From positions 558,001 to 622,000 of the forward strand of contig CAVQBL010000016.1 of the NCBI GenBank assembly GCA_963710715.1: a DNA stretch of 64,000 bases, given 5' to 3'. This document shows, piece after piece, positions 21,306 to 30,539 of the stretch. Made by a program: the position numbers and the translations under genes. The notes beneath the pieces are model-generated. The model did no database searches. It was given only the letters and a program-made list of their open reading frames with translations, and was not told the DNA's origin. Position 1 is the first letter of the stretch, and every line of letters begins with the position of its first letter. This DNA comes from CAVQBL01 sp963710715 (lineage in GTDB: Bacteria; Pseudomonadota; Gammaproteobacteria; DSM-16500).

Positions 21306-23855
21306 ATATCCTTTGACGTAAAGATTAGCTAAAGCTAATAACTTCTCTTTATATTCTGGTAATTGAATATTTAATTCATTTAACGTTTGTTTTAATATTC
21401 TTTGATAAATCGTTGCATCATCAATTTCTTTATCCACTTTCCCGTAAAAATAACAGTTTGATTTTTGTTTTATTTTTATTTTTTCTAATTGTTTTTTTAA
21501 TGTGTCTATCGAATCCACTACCAAGGATATTCGATAGTTAAAATGACTACGCCCCATATTCAATGTATAAGCAATGGCTGATAATGGAATTTGGCGGTTA
21601 TTATTATTCTTATTTTTAAGCCACGCATCTAAATCATCTATTCGCTGATGGAGTGATTGTTCTGTTTTTGCAGATAATGTTAATAAATAATACGGTTTTA
21701 TCTGTGTATCTTTGATCTCTTGATAGGGTGCTTCCTCAATCACAAGGTGTGCATTCGTACCACTAAAACCAAATGAACTCACTGCTGCACGTCTTGGTAT
21801 ATTATCTACATTCCAATCTTTTAATTCTGTTGTAATATAAAAAGGGCTATTTTCTAATTGAATATGCTCATTTAATTGAGTAAAGTTTAAATGCGGTGCG
21901 ATTTGTTTATGTTTAAGAGCTAATAATGTTTTAATAACACTCGCAATACCTGCAGCCATAGTGGTGTGACCAATATTGGCTTTGACTGACCCTACAGCGC
22001 AGTAATTTTTTTTATCCGTGAAATGACGAAATGCTTTTGTTAATGCAGAAATTTCAATCGGGTCACCGAGCTTTGTACCTGTGCCATGCGTCTCTACATA
22101 AGTAATTGTTTCTGGATTTATCTTTGCTCTTTCATAAACATCCATTTCTAATGCAGCTTGTGACTCTGGATTAGGTGCAGTAATTCCGCTGGTAGCACCA
22201 TCTTGGTTAATACCGGAAGCTTTGACAACACCGTAAATAAAGTCGTGATCCTGTATCGCTTGCGATAACCGTTTCAAAACAATGACACCTACTCCCTCTC
22301 CTAGCTCAATACCATCCGATAACTGATCAAATACCCTGCATTGTTCTGATTGAGAAAGCATCCCGGCTTTGGATGTCCAAATATGCATTTTGGGTGTCAA
22401 CATTAAAGCGACTCCACCGGCTAATGCAATATCACTTTCTCCCGATAAAATACTCTCACATGCTTCATGAACGGCCACGAGCGAAGAGGAGCACGCCGTG
22501 TCAATCGCTAAACTCGGCCCTTTTAAATTTAAGAAATAGGAAATACGCGCTGGTAAAATAGCAGCAGATAACCCAGTAAATGCATAAGCACTATCTTGCA
22601 ACCCTGCTGCTGTTAATAAATCAGCATAATCACTGGCACTTGCTCCAACAAAGACTCCACACTTCATTCCAGAAATAGTGTGAGGAGTATAGCCTGCATC
22701 TTCTATGGCTTTCCATGCCTCCTCAAGGAAAAGACGCTGTTGGGGATCCATTAATTCCGCTTCTTTTGGTGAAATATTAAAAAATAGGGGATCAAATTCA
22801 GCAACATCTTTGATAAAAGCGCCTGCTCGATTATACGTTTTATTCTTTGCCTCTGGATCAGAATCATAATAATATTCTGCATCCCATCGTTCTTTCGGTA
22901 TGGTTTTAATTGAATTCATCCCTTTAGCAATATTATTCCAGAATTCATCCACATTTTGTGCGTCAGGGAAACGTCCAGATAATCCAATAATTGCAATATC
23001 TGTTTCTTGTGTTGTGGGTTTTAATATAAAACTAGACGGTATCGTCTCTGTTGTTTTGTTTTTTCGCTCGGTCGCAGTAGTTAATGCAATTTTATGTAAA
23101 ATTTCATTTTTTAATGGAACATTTTGCTTTACATCTTCCACCTGAATATTTTGGCTCACATCAGAGTACACTGATTGTTTTTCATTTATTTTTTCAGCTA
23201 TAAATGGAATCAATTTTTCGATAGTGGGGTGCCCATATAAATTAGCTGTTTCAATATTTAACCCCCAGAATTGATTCACCTCATTTATTATTTCTACGGC
23301 AGCGATCGAATCAATACCTAAGTCATTAAAACTAACATCTACTGAAATAGCTCCTATAGAAAGATAGGTTTTTTTTGCCATAATCTGCATGAATTTATCT
23401 TGAATGGACTCATTGTCGTATTTCGGTAATGAGTGACTATTTTTTACATTAGGTTGTAAAATTATTTTTTTATCATCCTGCTTATCAGGGTGAAAAACTG
23501 TATCAATACGTTTTTTGACTTCTTCAGTTGAAAATGTCAATTGATGCATCGCTAATTCGTTTTGAATCACTGCAGGTAATTCGGCTAGTATTTTTTTTGC
23601 CATTTCTCCTTTTAATGCTATCAATGCAGGTAATGGCTTTTCAGAAAGATTCATTGCAATCGAAATAGCTTCTTTTAAAACATCTACTTGAGGCTTAATT
23701 AATACACCTACACCACCAGCACGGTTTTTTAATTCTAAACCCGTAAATGATCGCGCAGTCAACATCATTTCTGATGCTACAGAACCGAGTTTTTCTTTTA
23801 AAATAAAGGTAGTACCTACGCCAGAGTAAATCCATATTTCATGAAGCTCGCACAA
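21150..23855 (-). CDS. Trans-AT PKS fragment: ECH C-end-ACP1-KS2-linker
   Basis: Begins with the C-terminal third of an enoyl-CoA hydratase-like domain (GVGTTFILKEKLGS), then ACP1 (serine in LGIDSIAAVE, near 23308), then KS2 (about 23010-21740) with MDPQQRLFLEEAWKAIEDAG, DTACSSS, ETHGTGT and KANIGHTTMAAG, and a linker ending LPTYSFTKEKYWIPEG. KS2 departs from the other ketosynthases here: it has SDGIELGEGVG where they have NGYVRGEG, HTTMAA after the second histidine, and INQDGATSGITAPNP as in typical modular ketosynthases. It probably belongs to a different clade with a different substrate (an intermediate next to the ECH-carrying module). The frame breaks in the following dehydratase near 21170. 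Confidence 0.88.
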   Translation of the reverse strand: MCELHEIWIYSGVGTTFILKEKLGSVASEMMLTARSFTGLELKNRAGGVGVLIKPQVDVLKEAISIAMNLSEKPLPALIALKGEMAKKILAELPAVIQNELAMHQLTFSTEEVKKRIDTVFHPDKQDDKKIILQPNVKNSHSLPKYDNESIQDKFMQIMAKKTYLSIGAISVDVSFNDLGIDSIAAVEIINEVNQFWGLNIETANLYGHPTIEKLIPFIAEKINEKQSVYSDVSQNIQVEDVKQNVPLKNEILHKIALTTATERKNKTTETIPSSFILKPTTQETDIAIIGLSGRFPDAQNVDEFWNNIAKGMNSIKTIPKERWDAEYYYDSDPEAKNKTYNRAGAFIKDVAEFDPLFFNISPKEAELMDPQQRLFLEEAWKAIEDAGYTPHTISGMKCGVFVGASASDYADLLTAAGLQDSAYAFTGLSAAILPARISYFLNLKGPSLAIDTACSSSLVAVHEACESILSGESDIALAGGVALMLTPKMHIWTSKAGMLSQSEQCRVFDQLSDGIELGEGVGVIVLKRLSQAIQDHDFIYGVVKASGINQDGATSGITAPNPESQAALEMDVYERAKINPETITYVETHGTGTKLGDPIEISALTKAFRHFTDKKNYCAVGSVKANIGHTTMAAGIASVIKTLLALKHKQIAPHLNFTQLNEHIQLENSPFYITTELKDWNVDNIPRRAAVSSFGFSGTNAHLVIEEAPYQEIKDTQIKPYYLLTLSAKTEQSLHQRIDDLDAWLKNKNNNNRQIPLSAIAYTLNMGRSHFNYRISLVVDSIDTLKKQLEKIKIKQKSNCYFYGKVDKEIDDATIYQRILKQTLNELNIQLPEYKEKLLALANLYVKGYDFDWELLHQGESKQKISLPTYSFTKEKYWIPEGTFVEEKQLRFRCIAPFAR

Positions 23856-24650
23856 TAGGTATTTTCTTCCGACAAAATAACAATATCCGCATATAAACCA
23901 AATGTAAATCCACCGCCATGAGCATGCCCTGTATAGCAGAAATAACAGGAACTCTACATTCTAATAACCCTTTGTAAATAAATGGTATGTCACTAAATTT
24001 AGCTTCGCCATTTGCAATTGCAACTAATAATTGTTCGTCACCACCCATTGAAAATATATTTTCATATCCTGTCAAAATAATTACCTTAACTTGATCATTT
24101 TGGCTAGCTTCTCTAAATTTAGCTTGCAATCCATGCAATAATTTTTTGGTGAATGAATTATGGTGTTCAACATCTTGCATTTTAATAATTGCAATATGAT
24201 CACGAACAATCTCAAGTACGACTTCTTTGCCTTCGTAAGGCAAGTAGCTAGGAGAAGCATCTTTATCTTCTTTATATGAATCCAACCAATAACGAGTTTT
24301 GGCAAAAGGATAAGTTGGCAATGCTATCTTCTGATAATTTGTCTCTGCATACCATAATTTCCAGTCAACAGAAATACCTTCACACCATAAATTTAATAAA
24401 AACGAGGGGAAGGTATTTTTCAAATCTTCTATATTCAAAGATGAATTTCCACCTATATCCACATACCAAGGATGACGCATGTTTTCATGATGTGTTTCTA
24501 AAGAATCAGAACTTGTTTCAAGCATAGCTTTTAGCCATACCTCTGCATCGGGGATTGCGTTTATCTTCTTATTAAACTGATTCAGTAAAACGTAAGGTTT
24601 TAACGGATTAATTCTATGCTGATGCTTTTGGATGTGAACAGCTATCGATG
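23839..24650 (-). pseudogene. PKS fragment: linker and N-terminal two thirds of an ECH domain
   Basis: Continues the post-KS1 region in a new frame (IAVHIQKHQHRINPL near 24650, then SVDWKLWYAE and LPTYPFAKTRYW near 24300) and enters an enoyl-CoA hydratase/isomerase domain at about 24240. Its IILTGYENIFSMGG (oxyanion-hole strand) and ECRVPVISAIQG match the ECH2-type decarboxylases of polyketide beta-branching (as in CurF or PksI). Two indels between 23925 and 23840 interrupt the expected GHAHGGGFTFGLYADI and MKYGFTPG stretches, both readable in neighbouring frames. ECH2 decarboxylates a glutaconyl-type intermediate on the ACP after an HMG synthase has added an acetyl carbon. No HMG synthase, ECH1 or decarboxylating KS was seen in this window. 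Confidence 0.82.
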
Positions 24651-25705
24651 TGTCGCTTCATTGGACGCGAGCAGCAACTGAGCAATATCTTCATGGGTCA
24701 ATGCTTCATCTATCAGCAAATCAACAATTTCTTTAAAACTCGCATTATTAATAATAATTTTTTCTTCTAAATCCCATTTTTTATTTAACTCTTTCATGCA
24801 AACATGCAGAATTATCAAAAATAACAATCGTTGATTTCTTTTAAGGGCAACAGGATTTTCTAACGCTTTTTTGATGGAGATGCCATGTTTCTCTAAAGTT
24901 TTATTCCATTCGTGTACAAGATGTTTAAAAGTAAATTGATGCATTAGCAATTGACGATATTTCTCAAAGAGTGTATTACTTGTTTGATCATCAATTTCTA
25001 AATTATCAACTAATGTCTGACAATACGTTTCTGAAATCTCATAAGGCTCAATGATGGTTTTCTGATGGCCATCATAAAAACTGATCCTGGGATGTCTTAA
25101 ATGAATATGGGATTTTTCCCCCAATAACCATTCTATGGCCACATCAAAATCGAGCATGCCACTCAATACGGTCTGTGTAAATGCGCCTATTCCTTCTCCC
25201 ATTAGATAATGCGAATGTACACCGCTTTTTAATAATGCTTTACCTAACACAAAAAGAATTATAAAACTTCTTAACTGCTGAAACCGTTTTCCATTTCGTT
25301 TTAGGTATGAATTTCCAATTTTTTCTCTATATTCATTTTCTAATTGGCTGAGGATAGGATACTGTTGACACACGTTATGAAATTCAGCATAGGTGATATT
25401 CGATATAGGACGCAAACGTAATACCACCGACTTTTTTTTGAGTTCAGCTTCCGTATCGGGAAGTGCGTGGCTAGTTCCTTTAATAGCACGAACAAGATCA
25501 TTTTTATTTGAGATAATTGCACCAAATCGATGACTAAATGCTTCTCTCCCTTGCGTCAACGTGCTGCATATGTTCTCAAGGGCTTGCGATTGGAAGTGTT
25601 GTGTTTCCACATATTCTTGCCAGTGTTTTAATAATGCTTGCAAACTATGTTCTGTTTTCGCGGATAAAATAAAAGGTAATGGTGATGCGGCTGGTTTAGG
25701 CTGCG
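24642..25705 (-). CDS. PKS fragment: post-KS1 region with an acyltransferase-like remnant
   Basis: About 333 residues following KS1. The start (ALLKHWQEYVE, ICSTLTQGREAFSHR) is the normal post-KS linker. The rest resembles an acyltransferase fold in outline: FVLGKALLKSGVHSHYLMGEGIGAFTQTVLSGML lines up with the GHSxGE nucleophile region of AT domains, but the histidine and active serine are replaced (MGEGIG). It is therefore probably an inactive AT relic, as would be expected if AT activity is supplied in trans. It is longer than the linkers after the other ketosynthases here (about 150-180 residues). It runs out of frame at its 3' end into the ECH fragment. The AT comparison is by eye and moderate in strength. 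Confidence 0.65.
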
Positions 25706-25706
25706 T

Positions 25707-27084
25707 TTACTTTTTGCAATATATTCTTCCAAAACAACGTGTGCATTCGCACCAGCCAAATCCAAATGAACTTACACCTGCAAACCGATGAGGGATCGTT
25801 TGGGGCAGTTTCCAATCTGTCAATTCACGCGCAAGACGAAAAGGTGAATGCTCAAAATCAATAATAGGATTGACTGTTTTAAGATGTAATATTTTAGGGA
25901 TTTGTTTATGCTGCAGCATCAGCAACACTTTAATTACACCCGCAATCCCAGCAGCACCTTCAAGATGACCAATATTCGTTTTCACAGATCCAATGTAGCA
26001 ATATTGTTTTTTATCCGTATGAAATGCTTGTGTTAACGCTTCAACTTCAATGGGATCTCCCAATGAAGTACCTGTGCCATGTGCTTCAACATATGTAATA
26101 TTTTCTGGAGAAACTTGGCTGCTTGCGAGTGCGTCTTCAATCACTTGACGTTCTATCTTCAACGCGGGGAGCGGTAATCGACTTGCTCTTTCCTGTGTGC
26201 TTTACTGCGGAGCCCTTTATCACGCCATAAATGTGATATCCTTTTTCAATGGCTTTTTCTAATGAACAAAGCAATACAACACCAATACCTTCGCCAGGTA
26301 CATAACCATTGGCTTCTGCATCAAATGTTTTACATTGCCCTTCGGGGCTTAACATGTTTGATTTAGAAAATGAAATATAGCTGCCATGGATGGCAAATCA
26401 CACTGACGCCTGCAGCAAACGCATAATCACTTTCGCCATTTAATAAACTGCGCCTTGCATCATGTAAAGCGACAAGTGATGAAGCACACGCTGCATCAAT
26501 CGACTGGCTTTGGCCCACTAAATTAAAAAAATATGAAATACGGTTCGCTAAAATGCCTTCGTAATTTCCCAAACATTCATAACTATCAATCTTGTGTTCA
26601 GCATTAAACATATGATGCTGATAATCGATCGCCATAACGCCAACATGCACAGATGTCTTTGATTGCTGCAATTCCTGGAGTAAAACACCTGCATCTTCAA
26701 TACAGTGCCAAGTTTCTTCCAGCAGCAATCGTTGTTAAGATCATGGGTTGACCGCTTCACGAGGCAAAATATGGAAAAAAGGTGCATCAAAGGAATCTAT
26801 CTGATCCAACAATCCACCCCATTTGCTGATACTTTTATTGGGTGCATTGCGGTCGTTAGAGTAAAACGTGTTGACATCCCATCTATCTGGTGTGATTTCG
26901 CGTACGCTATTTACACCTGCTGCCAGATTGCCCCAAAACTGATTGTAATCTTTAGCACCTGGAAAACGACAAGCCATTCCTATGATGGCAATGTCTCGAT
27001 TAGACTGCCTAGTAGAATCCGCTTGGATTAAGTTGACCTTTGATTTTTTTTGGCCTTTTTTGGGGATGTCATATACATATACAT
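25707..27084 (-). pseudogene. PKS fragment: KS1, in four reading frames
   Basis: First ketosynthase of the locus and probable start of the giant protein. Pieces in transcription order: about 27050-26741 (RDIAIIGMACRFPGAKDYNQFW), 26728-26363 (DAACASSLVALH, the catalytic cysteine), 26355-26137 (CKTFDAEANGYVPGEGIG), 26162-25707 (VEAHGTGTSLGDPIE, KTNIGHLEGAAG, VSSFGFG). Indels separate them near 26735, 26360, 26150 and 25720. Possible ATG starts lie at 27070-27084 in the frame reading MTSPKKAKKN; this frame must shift at a run of eight A residues to join the domain. The active site DAACASS differs slightly from DTACSSS of the other KS domains but keeps the cysteine and both histidines. Confidence 0.8.
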
Positions 27085-27298
27085 ACCACCATTACCACTA
27101 TTAATTTTTCTTTCCGATTCAATACGTTAAAAAAATTTTAAGCTACATTTAAATTATAACTCATATTGAGGAAAATTGAGGAAAAAATCAGATGATACAT
27201 TATGCTGTGATAGTATCTATTTAATTGATTTAATTATAAAAACTACAGACTTTTTTAAAAACGAGCTGACTACAAACATAGCCATGGCTAAAGTCCCG
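27085..27298 (-). promoter_or_regulatory. AT-rich gap upstream of the PKS
   Basis: 214 bases between the FabG-like gene and the PKS start, both on the minus strand, with no coding potential seen. It is very AT-rich and could hold a promoter for the PKS, but I could not pick a convincing -35/-10 pair. No TTAA tandem box like those upstream of the effector candidates is present. Confidence 0.3.
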
Positions 27299-28036
27299 TT
27301 ATGAATGAGTGAAGCCTCCATCGATCAAAAGCTCTGCCCCAGTAACATAAGGTGTTTCCGGAGATGCCAGCATCTAAATGGCTTCTGCAACTACCTCAGC
27401 CTTCGCAAGCCTTTTAGCTGGGACTCGGAATACCGCTAATGCGCCCATTTTTTTCGCCATCTTGTCCATCATCGGTGTATCGATAAAGCCGGGAATGACC
27501 ATGTTCACTTGAATATTATGCGTTGCCAACTCGGAAGCCATCGTGCCCGAGAGAGCGCTAAGCCCTGCTTTGCTTGCAGCATAGTGAGATGCGCCTGGAA
27601 CACCTTTGAGACCAGCCACAGAGCCGACATTGATGATTCGGCCTGATTTTTGCTTTACCATTTCTTTTGAAACAGATAAGGCCACACGAAAAGCGCCTAA
27701 CAAATTTACGTTCAATAATTTTAAGAATTTTTGTTCGTCCAATTCCAAAAAAGAACAAATCTCAAAGATACCCGCATTATTGATGAGAATATCTATGCTG
27801 CCAAATTCCTTTTGTGCGAATGAAACAGCATGATCAACGCTGCCTTGATTTTCGACATTCATCGTTGTCAGAAGCAGACGATGTTCTGTCACTTCGTCCT
27901 GAAACTGGTTATTCAGTGACTTGAGCCTCTTATCTGCAACATCAGTCGCACAAACCTTGTACCCTCGGCTAAGAAAGAATTTTGTAGTAGCGAGACCGAT
28001 ACCCCCAGCAGCTCCCGTAATGATCACAGTTTTCAT
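27299..28036 (-). pseudogene. FabG-like short-chain reductase with one internal stop
   Basis: Short-chain dehydrogenase/reductase of the 3-oxoacyl-ACP reductase type. It shows TGAAGGIGLAT (NADP(H) binding), NNAG, the catalytic serine in INVGSVAG and the YAASK active site. The frame stops after VAEAI at 27374-27376 (TAG), but the same frame continues MLASPETPYVTGAELLIDGGF, the standard C-terminus of the family, to a second stop at 27299-27301. Read through, the protein has the usual length of about 245 residues. A single nonsense change therefore removes the last 25 residues, which normally form part of the fold and tetramer interface. It lies between the PKS and the hydratase/ACP genes on the same strand, so it may act on an ACP-bound beta-keto group of the pathway. 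Confidence 0.85.
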
Positions 28037-28545
28037 AATGATACCTTGAAGTATTCAGAGAAACTTCCCTTCGAAAGCGGAAAACCAAACAAGGCTTGAA
28101 CAGCCAAGTCAATCTGTGATCGATGACGCAAGACCTCGGCGAGTAAGATAGCCTGAGCCTGCTCACAAACTGGGGAAAACAAGCGCTTGAGCTGATTTTC
28201 ACTTCCATCAGACTCATGATTGAGTGAAAGAGTCGATTCACCCACCTGGCCAATCTTAAAAAGAAATTCAAACCCTTCTTTCCACAGCGCGGCTTTAAGC
28301 TTATCATCGCCGCCTTGTTCCCGTGCCAACGTTTTTGCTGCAGTATCATATGCATCGATAAGAGCATTCAATACACTGGTTCCTTCAAGAGATCGTACAA
28401 TCGGCTGCCATCCAAGATGAATTAAAAACATTAGCAATGGAAGAAAGTCTTGCAAACACTCAGAAATAAACACTTCGCAAATATCACTTCGGTCTTCGCA
28501 TGGAAAGTAAATCAGGGGTACTTTTGGGGGCTTTAGAGAATTCAA
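28033..28545 (-). pseudogene. 3-hydroxyacyl-CoA dehydrogenase C-terminal-like fragment
   Basis: 170 residues. KVPLIYFPC, then LGWQPIVRSLEG, and ALFGFPLSKGSFSEYF line up in order with the 3-hydroxyacyl-CoA dehydrogenase part of FadB/FadJ (typically a PLVEV segment, a LGKTPVVV segment and a GFPPFRGG segment). Similarity is low and key residues are not all recognisable, so it may be a diverged non-catalytic relative. Its ATG overlaps the stop of the upstream piece (ATGA), which could mean true coupling or simply a frameshift inside one long protein. Confidence 0.5.
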
Positions 28546-28988
28546 ATAGCCCCATTGTATATCGAACGGAATCCATCTATCTTCGCGAGCACAAAGGAAG
28601 TTAGGCGCCCGGATTGCATCTGGGTTTCAGTGGAATCAATAGTGAGCCCTTTGATTTTGCGATCACGAAGAACACGGTAAAATCCTGATGTGGCAGAGAC
28701 AGGAAACCGCAGCGTTACTGGAGATCCAGGAATCACTGATGGGGTGCCCAAAGAAGCCGTAAGTGCCTTTGTGCGAGTAAAAAAGAATGCGGTCGCTTTC
28801 TTCCAAGCATTTGATTGGAAGACAGAAAGACAAGCTTCAGTATTCTTACGCAGAAATTCATCGGATTGATAGGCTTCGGGAGATTTCAACCCTTCGACCA
28901 TGGCATCAAAGGTTAGAGAATAGAGAGTCTGTTGATCGGGCGGGAGCGTTTTAATCTGCTTCTTGGCCCGTGTTAAATCGACCCTCAT
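28542..28988 (-). pseudogene. Middle segment of the FadB/FadJ-like protein
   Basis: 148 residues (RVDLTRAKKQIKTLPPDQQ to RSIYNGAI) between the hydratase part and the dehydrogenase-like part. AFFFTRTKALTASLG resembles the helix linking hydratase and NAD domains in FadJ proteins. I see no clear GxGxxG nucleotide motif. It follows the hydratase fragment after a one-base shift near 28970: the upstream frame reads LPITHEGRF where this one begins RVDLTRA. Confidence 0.45.
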
Positions 28989-29650
28989 GGGTAATTGGGA
29001 GGGATCGTTTCAAAATGGGGCGCTTCACTGAATTCTTAAGTAAAAGCAATTCGAGTGATACCCGGAGCTCTGACTCAAACTTATCCGACGATATGACTTG
29101 ATCGATGAGCCCACTTTTGAGAGCTTGCTCCGCACGCCATTTCTCACCCCACAATAAAAAATCTGTTGCACCACTTAATCCTAGCAAACGTGGTAGTTTC
29201 CCCATACCACCGTAGACTGGCGGAAAATAATAATCTTCCAGTTCTGTCATATAGAAATAAGTATCAAAGGAGTTCGATGCGACTCGATAATCAGTGCAAA
29301 GTGCGAACTCTACGCCGCAGCCAAAACAAGAACCTTCGATGGCAGAAACAGTGGGAATCGGACATTGCTCGACTGCATGGTAAGCATCGCTCATGGGTTT
29401 GATAAGCATCTTCATTGTTTCATCCGACGTCACAGAATTTGCTTGAGAGTAGTTCGGTTCCGTTCAGGAAACTGTAAGGCTTGCCACTTTTAAAGACAAT
29501 CAGTCGAGCGGAATCAGGCCGTAATGATCCAAAAAATTCCTGGATCTGCAAACCAGTAGCTCGATTAAAAATATTGACTGTTGAGCCGGGTGTATTAAAC
29601 TCAATAAAAAAGATCTGACCTTCTTTATGCACAGAAAAAAATGCAGACAT
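28951..29650 (-). pseudogene. Enoyl-CoA hydratase-like domain, frameshifted
   Basis: The N-terminal piece (29650-29420) begins MSAFFSVHKEGQIFFIEFNTPGS behind a strong AAGGAGG site; the second piece (29433-28951) carries IPTVSAIEGSCFGCGVEFALCTDYRVAS and GGMGKLPRLLGLSGATDFLLWGEKWRAEQALKSGLID, both typical of the crotonase family and closest in pattern to the hydratase half of FadB/FadJ. The glutamate in GCGVEFAL corresponds to a catalytic glutamate of FadB. The frame shifts near 29425. With the two pieces downstream it probably formed one protein of about 550 residues, shorter than FadJ (about 700). The neighbouring ACP and PKS suggest it acts on carrier-bound intermediates. Confidence 0.72.
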
Positions 29651-29668
29651 CGACTACCTCCTTACCGC

Positions 29669-29953
29669 CTACTTAGACTCCAGATGTTTTTCCACAAAAT
29701 CTATCATCGCTGCAGCAGTGAGTTCATGAGGATCTTTGGCCGCAGCAAAAAAATCTTGCAGTTCAATTGTGGTATCCAATCTCTCATCAAGAAGCAAAGA
29801 AAGCTCGGCGACTTTCAGGGAATCGATTTGATAGTCATCAATAAGCAACGAGTTGAGACCCAGTGTTTTCGATTTGCTTTCCGGAGACACTTCGGCAAGC
29901 ATAGCGATTATTTTCTCAGCAATCTCTTCTTTTTTGACTGTGGACTTACTCAT
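29669..29953 (-). CDS. Stand-alone acyl carrier protein
   Basis: 94-residue carrier protein with the phosphopantetheine site in YQIDSLKVAELSLLL. The serine would carry the acyl chain on a 4'-phosphopantetheine arm. It is divergent from the ACP domains inside the PKS, whose motif is YGxDSI. A GAGG site precedes the ATG. It is the first gene of the minus-strand set (ACP, hydratase/dehydrogenase, reductase, PKS), starting beside the palindromic region at 29987-30134. Possible roles are a donor ACP of a beta-branching cassette or the carrier on which a special starter or extender unit is built; the sequence alone does not decide. Confidence 0.88.
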   Translation of the reverse strand: MSKSTVKKEEIAEKIIAMLAEVSPESKSKTLGLNSLLIDDYQIDSLKVAELSLLLDERLDTTIELQDFFAAAKDPHELTAAAMIDFVEKHLESK

Positions 29954-29986
29954 TAGACCTCATTGTTTTCATTTATGTTGTCCCTA

Positions 29987-30134
29987 TTTTTCTCTAGAAT
30001 TTCTCGAGCTTATATTGAAAATTATAGCACATAATATGGTCGCAGCAGGGACATCAATCACTTGATGCCTCTGCTGCGACCATATTATGTGCTATAATTT
30101 TCAGATAAAGGCTCCTAGAAATTCTAGAGAAAAT
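29987..30134. repeat. Palindromic region between two divergent ACP copies
   Basis: An imperfect inverted repeat: arm 29987-30057 is matched by the reverse complement of 30061-30134, including a stretch of about 40 bases around 'gaaaattatagcacataata' with almost no mismatch. The centre is a few bases. Each arm carries a TATAAT-like hexamer reading outward, so both ACP copies may have inherited the same promoter. The inverted repeat continues into the two ACP genes, so it is the centre of an inverted duplication. Confidence 0.85.
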
Positions 30135-30169
30135 GGATAACACAAAAGTAAAAAGGAGACCGTTACCGT

Positions 30170-30453
30170 ATGAGCAAACCTGTAATCAAAAAGGAACAGA
30201 TCGCTACGGATGTGCTGGCTATGCTCGCCGAGATGTATCCGGAAAGCGCGTCAGAAAAGCTTGGTCTCGAATCGTCACTTATTGACGACTACTATATTGA
30301 TTCCCTGAAGGTTGCGGCGCTCTCCCTTCTTATTGATGAGAGGTTTGATACTGCGATTGAATTACAAGATTTTTTGCTGCGGCCAAAGATCCTCATGAAC
30401 TCACCGCTGCAGCGCTGATAGATTTTGTGGAAAAACATTTGGAGTCCAAGTAA
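30170..30453 (+). pseudogene. Second copy of the stand-alone ACP, with a homopolymer frameshift
   Basis: Mirror copy of the ACP at 29669-29953, with YYIDSLKVAALSLLI around the carrier serine and an AAAAGGAGA site before the ATG. The frame is lost at a T run: 'gattttttgctgc' here has six T where the other copy has seven, so the C-terminus changes to LLRPKILMN and stops at 30418. With one T restored the protein continues to DFVEKHLESK and stops at 30451-30453, exactly like the first copy. The carrier site is before the break. The break may be real or a sequencing error. Confidence 0.85.
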
Positions 30454-30474
30454 ACAATGAGGAGATAGAAACTA

Positions 30475-30531
30475 CCACGTCTGATGGGACTAAGTCGCGC
30501 TACAGATTTTTTATTGTGGGGCGAGAATAGG
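30475..30531 (+). pseudogene. Remnant of the crotonase gene in the inverted duplication
   Basis: Directly after the second ACP copy, the plus strand reads LMGLSRATDFLLWGEN, matching LLGLSGATDFLLWGEK in the hydratase on the other strand. It shows that the inverted duplication included the neighbouring gene, most of which was then deleted. Confidence 0.75.
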
Positions 30532-30539
30532 TACTTAAT

